A DNA stretch of 8,635 nt from Melioribacteraceae bacterium (lineage in GTDB: Bacteria > Bacteroidota > Ignavibacteria > Ignavibacteriales > Melioribacteraceae): assembly GCA_026983755.1 (NCBI GenBank), contig JALSTL010000157.1:1-8635 (forward strand), in the 5' to 3' direction. Both the position numbers and the translations under genes were made by a program. The stretch's first letter is position 1; each line of letters begins with the position of its first letter. Below are positions 7,714 through 8,635 of this stretch, piece after piece. Below the pieces are notes generated by a model that ran no database searches, was not told where the DNA came from, and saw only the letters and a list, made by a program, of their open reading frames with translations.

Positions 7714-7745
7714 TTGAGTTAGTATTTTTTTATATTTATTTTTTG
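7714..7745 (+). promoter_or_regulatory. Weak promoter candidate for the 88-aa protein/thioesterase pair
   Basis: TTG (7714-7716) is followed after 20 nt by TATTTTTTG (7737-7745), which resembles TAnnTTTG with one extra T. A start near 7750 would leave a leader of about 28 nt. It lies in the 113-bp divergent gap between the GT9 gene and the 88-residue ORF. No comparably good element was found for the GT9 direction. The poly-T context makes this tentative. Confidence 0.25.
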
Positions 7746-7777
7746 TTATGTAAATGAAATAAATATAGGAACCAAAC

Positions 7778-8044
7778 ATGACAACAAAAGCACCTGCATC
7801 CGTCAAATTATTTCCGGAAGAATCAATTGAAAAAAAAGTTTATTCCATAGTTGAAAAATTCAAGGAAAACATTCCGGTTCCCAACGAAAGAAACCGCTTG
7901 GCTTTTTCGTTACTAAGTTATGTAAAAAATATTGGCGATGAACCCTTTACTATTGTTAAAAGCAATAAACTTACAATAAAAAATATTACAAACGAAGAAC
8001 TTGCCGATAAATTAAAAGCGGATTTGGATCGTATTAAACTTTGA
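7778..8044 (+). CDS. Conserved-looking hypothetical protein, 88 aa, unknown function
   Basis: I do not recognise this family. The ORF is supported by TAGGA at 7766-7770, seven nt before the ATG, by its own upstream divergent gap, and by ordinary Lys/Glu/Asp-rich codon use like the neighbours. The product has no Cys, signal peptide or membrane segment and should be cytoplasmic. By eye it may contain helices at about 14-31, 37-51 and 71-87, with a short beta-hairpin-like stretch at 56-69 (FTIV...KLTIKNI) between them. Several hydrophobic positions (Val21, Ile24, Val25, Phe28, Leu41, Leu45, Leu46, Val49) look like the core of a small helical domain. It is followed after 22 nt by a thioesterase gene on the same strand with no terminator between, so the two are probably co-transcribed. 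That does not establish a functional link. Confidence 0.75.
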   Translation: MTTKAPASVKLFPEESIEKKVYSIVEKFKENIPVPNERNRLAFSLLSYVKNIGDEPFTIVKSNKLTIKNITNEELADKLKADLDRIKL

Positions 8045-8066
8045 ATATTTATACTTAAAATTATTT

Positions 8067-8474
8067 ATGAATAAACTTGAAGTTCACAAGGAAATTTATA
8101 CTTACCAAATTGATGCTGCCGGACATGTTAGCAATATTGTTTATATTCAATGGATGGAAGAATGTCGGTTAAAGCTTTTGGAAAAAATAGGTATGCCGGC
8201 TCACAAAGTTATTAAAAGCGGTGTTATTCCGGTTTTGGTAGAAACAAAAATAAGATATAAAAAAGCTTTGTATCTTGGTGAAAATGTTAAAATAGAAGTT
8301 TGGATTTCCGAACTCAAAAATGTTTCTGCAGTAATAGAATTCAGATTTTATAATTCAAAAAACGAATTGGCGGCAATTGCTTCTCAAGTAGGATTGTTTG
8401 TTGATAGCAAAACAATTAAACCGCACAGATTAAATGAAAACGAAAAAGAAGCTTTTCTGAAATTTCTAATTTGA
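8067..8474 (+). CDS. Acyl-CoA thioesterase, 4HBT/YbgC-like hotdog fold
   Basis: Cytoplasmic thioesterase of 135 residues, the normal size for a single hotdog domain. The N-terminal strand ends in the catalytic motif IDAAGHVSN (15-23). Asp16 aligns with the catalytic Asp17 of Pseudomonas 4-hydroxybenzoyl-CoA thioesterase, and Gly19, His20, Asn23 and Tyr26 match the GHVNNxxY pattern of YbgC/FadM-type enzymes. The following hotdog helix (WMEECRLKLLEKIG, 29-42) and the strands around 53-64, 71-81, 86-95 and 101-112 complete the fold. It probably hydrolyses acyl-CoA or acyl-ACP thioesters; chain length cannot be deduced. No Shine-Dalgarno sequence precedes the ATG, only an AT-rich leader, but the motif position fits this start. 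It sits 22 nt after the 88-residue ORF. There is no pal/tol cluster here, so the YbgC name in its Tol-Pal context is not justified. Confidence 0.9.
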   Translation: MNKLEVHKEIYTYQIDAAGHVSNIVYIQWMEECRLKLLEKIGMPAHKVIKSGVIPVLVETKIRYKKALYLGENVKIEVWISELKNVSAVIEFRFYNSKNELAAIASQVGLFVDSKTIKPHRLNENEKEAFLKFLI

Positions 8475-8522
8475 TAGATAAACGTTAAATTCAAAAATTG
8501 GAAATATAAAATTCAAATACAT

Positions 8523-8635
8523 TTAAACGTAAGCTTTTTTAAGTTTTTCTTTACCCAAAATTTTTACAATTGAAAATTCTTCTTCCCAAACCGTTTCTTT
8601 GTCTCCCGAATACTGATCTTCCGCACTGTCTTTTT
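8523..8635 (-). CDS. Probable C-terminal end of an unidentified protein (partial, runs off the window)
   Basis: On the minus strand an open frame enters from the right edge and ends at TAA (8525-8523). It codes for about 36 residues: a very acidic start (KDSAEDQYSGDKETVWEEE), then FSIVKILGKEKLKKAYV. The frame is open for its whole visible length, while the two other minus-strand frames meet stops, and its codon use (GAA, AAA, GAT-rich) is like the other genes. It would be convergent with the thioesterase gene, 48 bp away. The family is not recognisable from so short a piece. Confidence 0.5.
   Translation of the reverse strand, partial: KDSAEDQYSGDKETVWEEEFSIVKILGKEKLKKAYV

Noticed and set aside
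6772..7722. Plus-strand open frames opposite the GT9 gene (6772-7140, 7297-7500, 7507-7722)
   Set aside because: They overlap a conserved glycosyltransferase on the other strand and have no recognisable motifs; the last one merely extends into the divergent gap.
8488..8517. Direct repeat AAATTCAAA (8488-8496 and 8509-8517) and a loose inverted repeat ACGTTAAAT/ATTTAAACGT (8482-8529) after the thioesterase gene
   Set aside because: The repeats are AT-only or nearly so, and the inverted repeat needs a bulge and a loop of over 30 nt. It is not a convincing terminator or operator.

Overview
The window is a very AT-rich chromosomal segment (GC roughly 30% by eye) from a Gram-negative bacterium. 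Two neighbouring lipopolysaccharide-core enzymes, a family 9 heptosyltransferase-type protein and the Kdo transferase WaaA, imply an outer membrane with LPS. Several traits point to the Bacteroidota/Chlorobi/Ignavibacteria side of the tree: low GC, weak or absent Shine-Dalgarno sites at several genes, a promoter of the TTG-N18-TAnnTTTG type, and WaaA motifs such as GDTRFDRV and GSTWSEDE. This placement is inference; no marker gene is present.

Layout, left to right. Bases 1-163 hold no recognisable gene. Bases 164-3493 (minus) encode a 1109-residue soluble hybrid histidine kinase: six predicted PAS domains, a kinase core and a C-terminal receiver whose phosphorylation site looks degenerate. 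A 250-bp divergent intergenic region follows, with a promoter candidate for each flanking gene and a small perfect palindrome in the pckA leader. Bases 3744-5363 (plus) encode a full-length ATP-dependent PEP carboxykinase, closed by a strong intrinsic terminator. Its U-tract overlaps the stop codon of the convergent waaA. Bases 5401-7664 (minus) are a two-gene LPS-core operon, GT9 then waaA, joined by an ATGA overlap. A 113-bp divergent gap leads to a plus-strand pair: an 88-residue protein of unknown function and a hotdog-fold acyl-CoA thioesterase. The last ~110 bases appear to be the C-terminal end of a minus-strand gene that continues beyond the window.

The genes look like ordinary housekeeping and signalling functions: central carbon metabolism (pckA), envelope biogenesis (GT9-waaA), acyl-thioester hydrolysis, and a cytoplasmic sensor. 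I see no mobile element, CRISPR array, tRNA or rRNA, and no convincing novel multi-gene system. The most unusual item is the receiver domain of the hybrid kinase, where Glu replaces the phospho-accepting Asp and other active-site residues are also changed.
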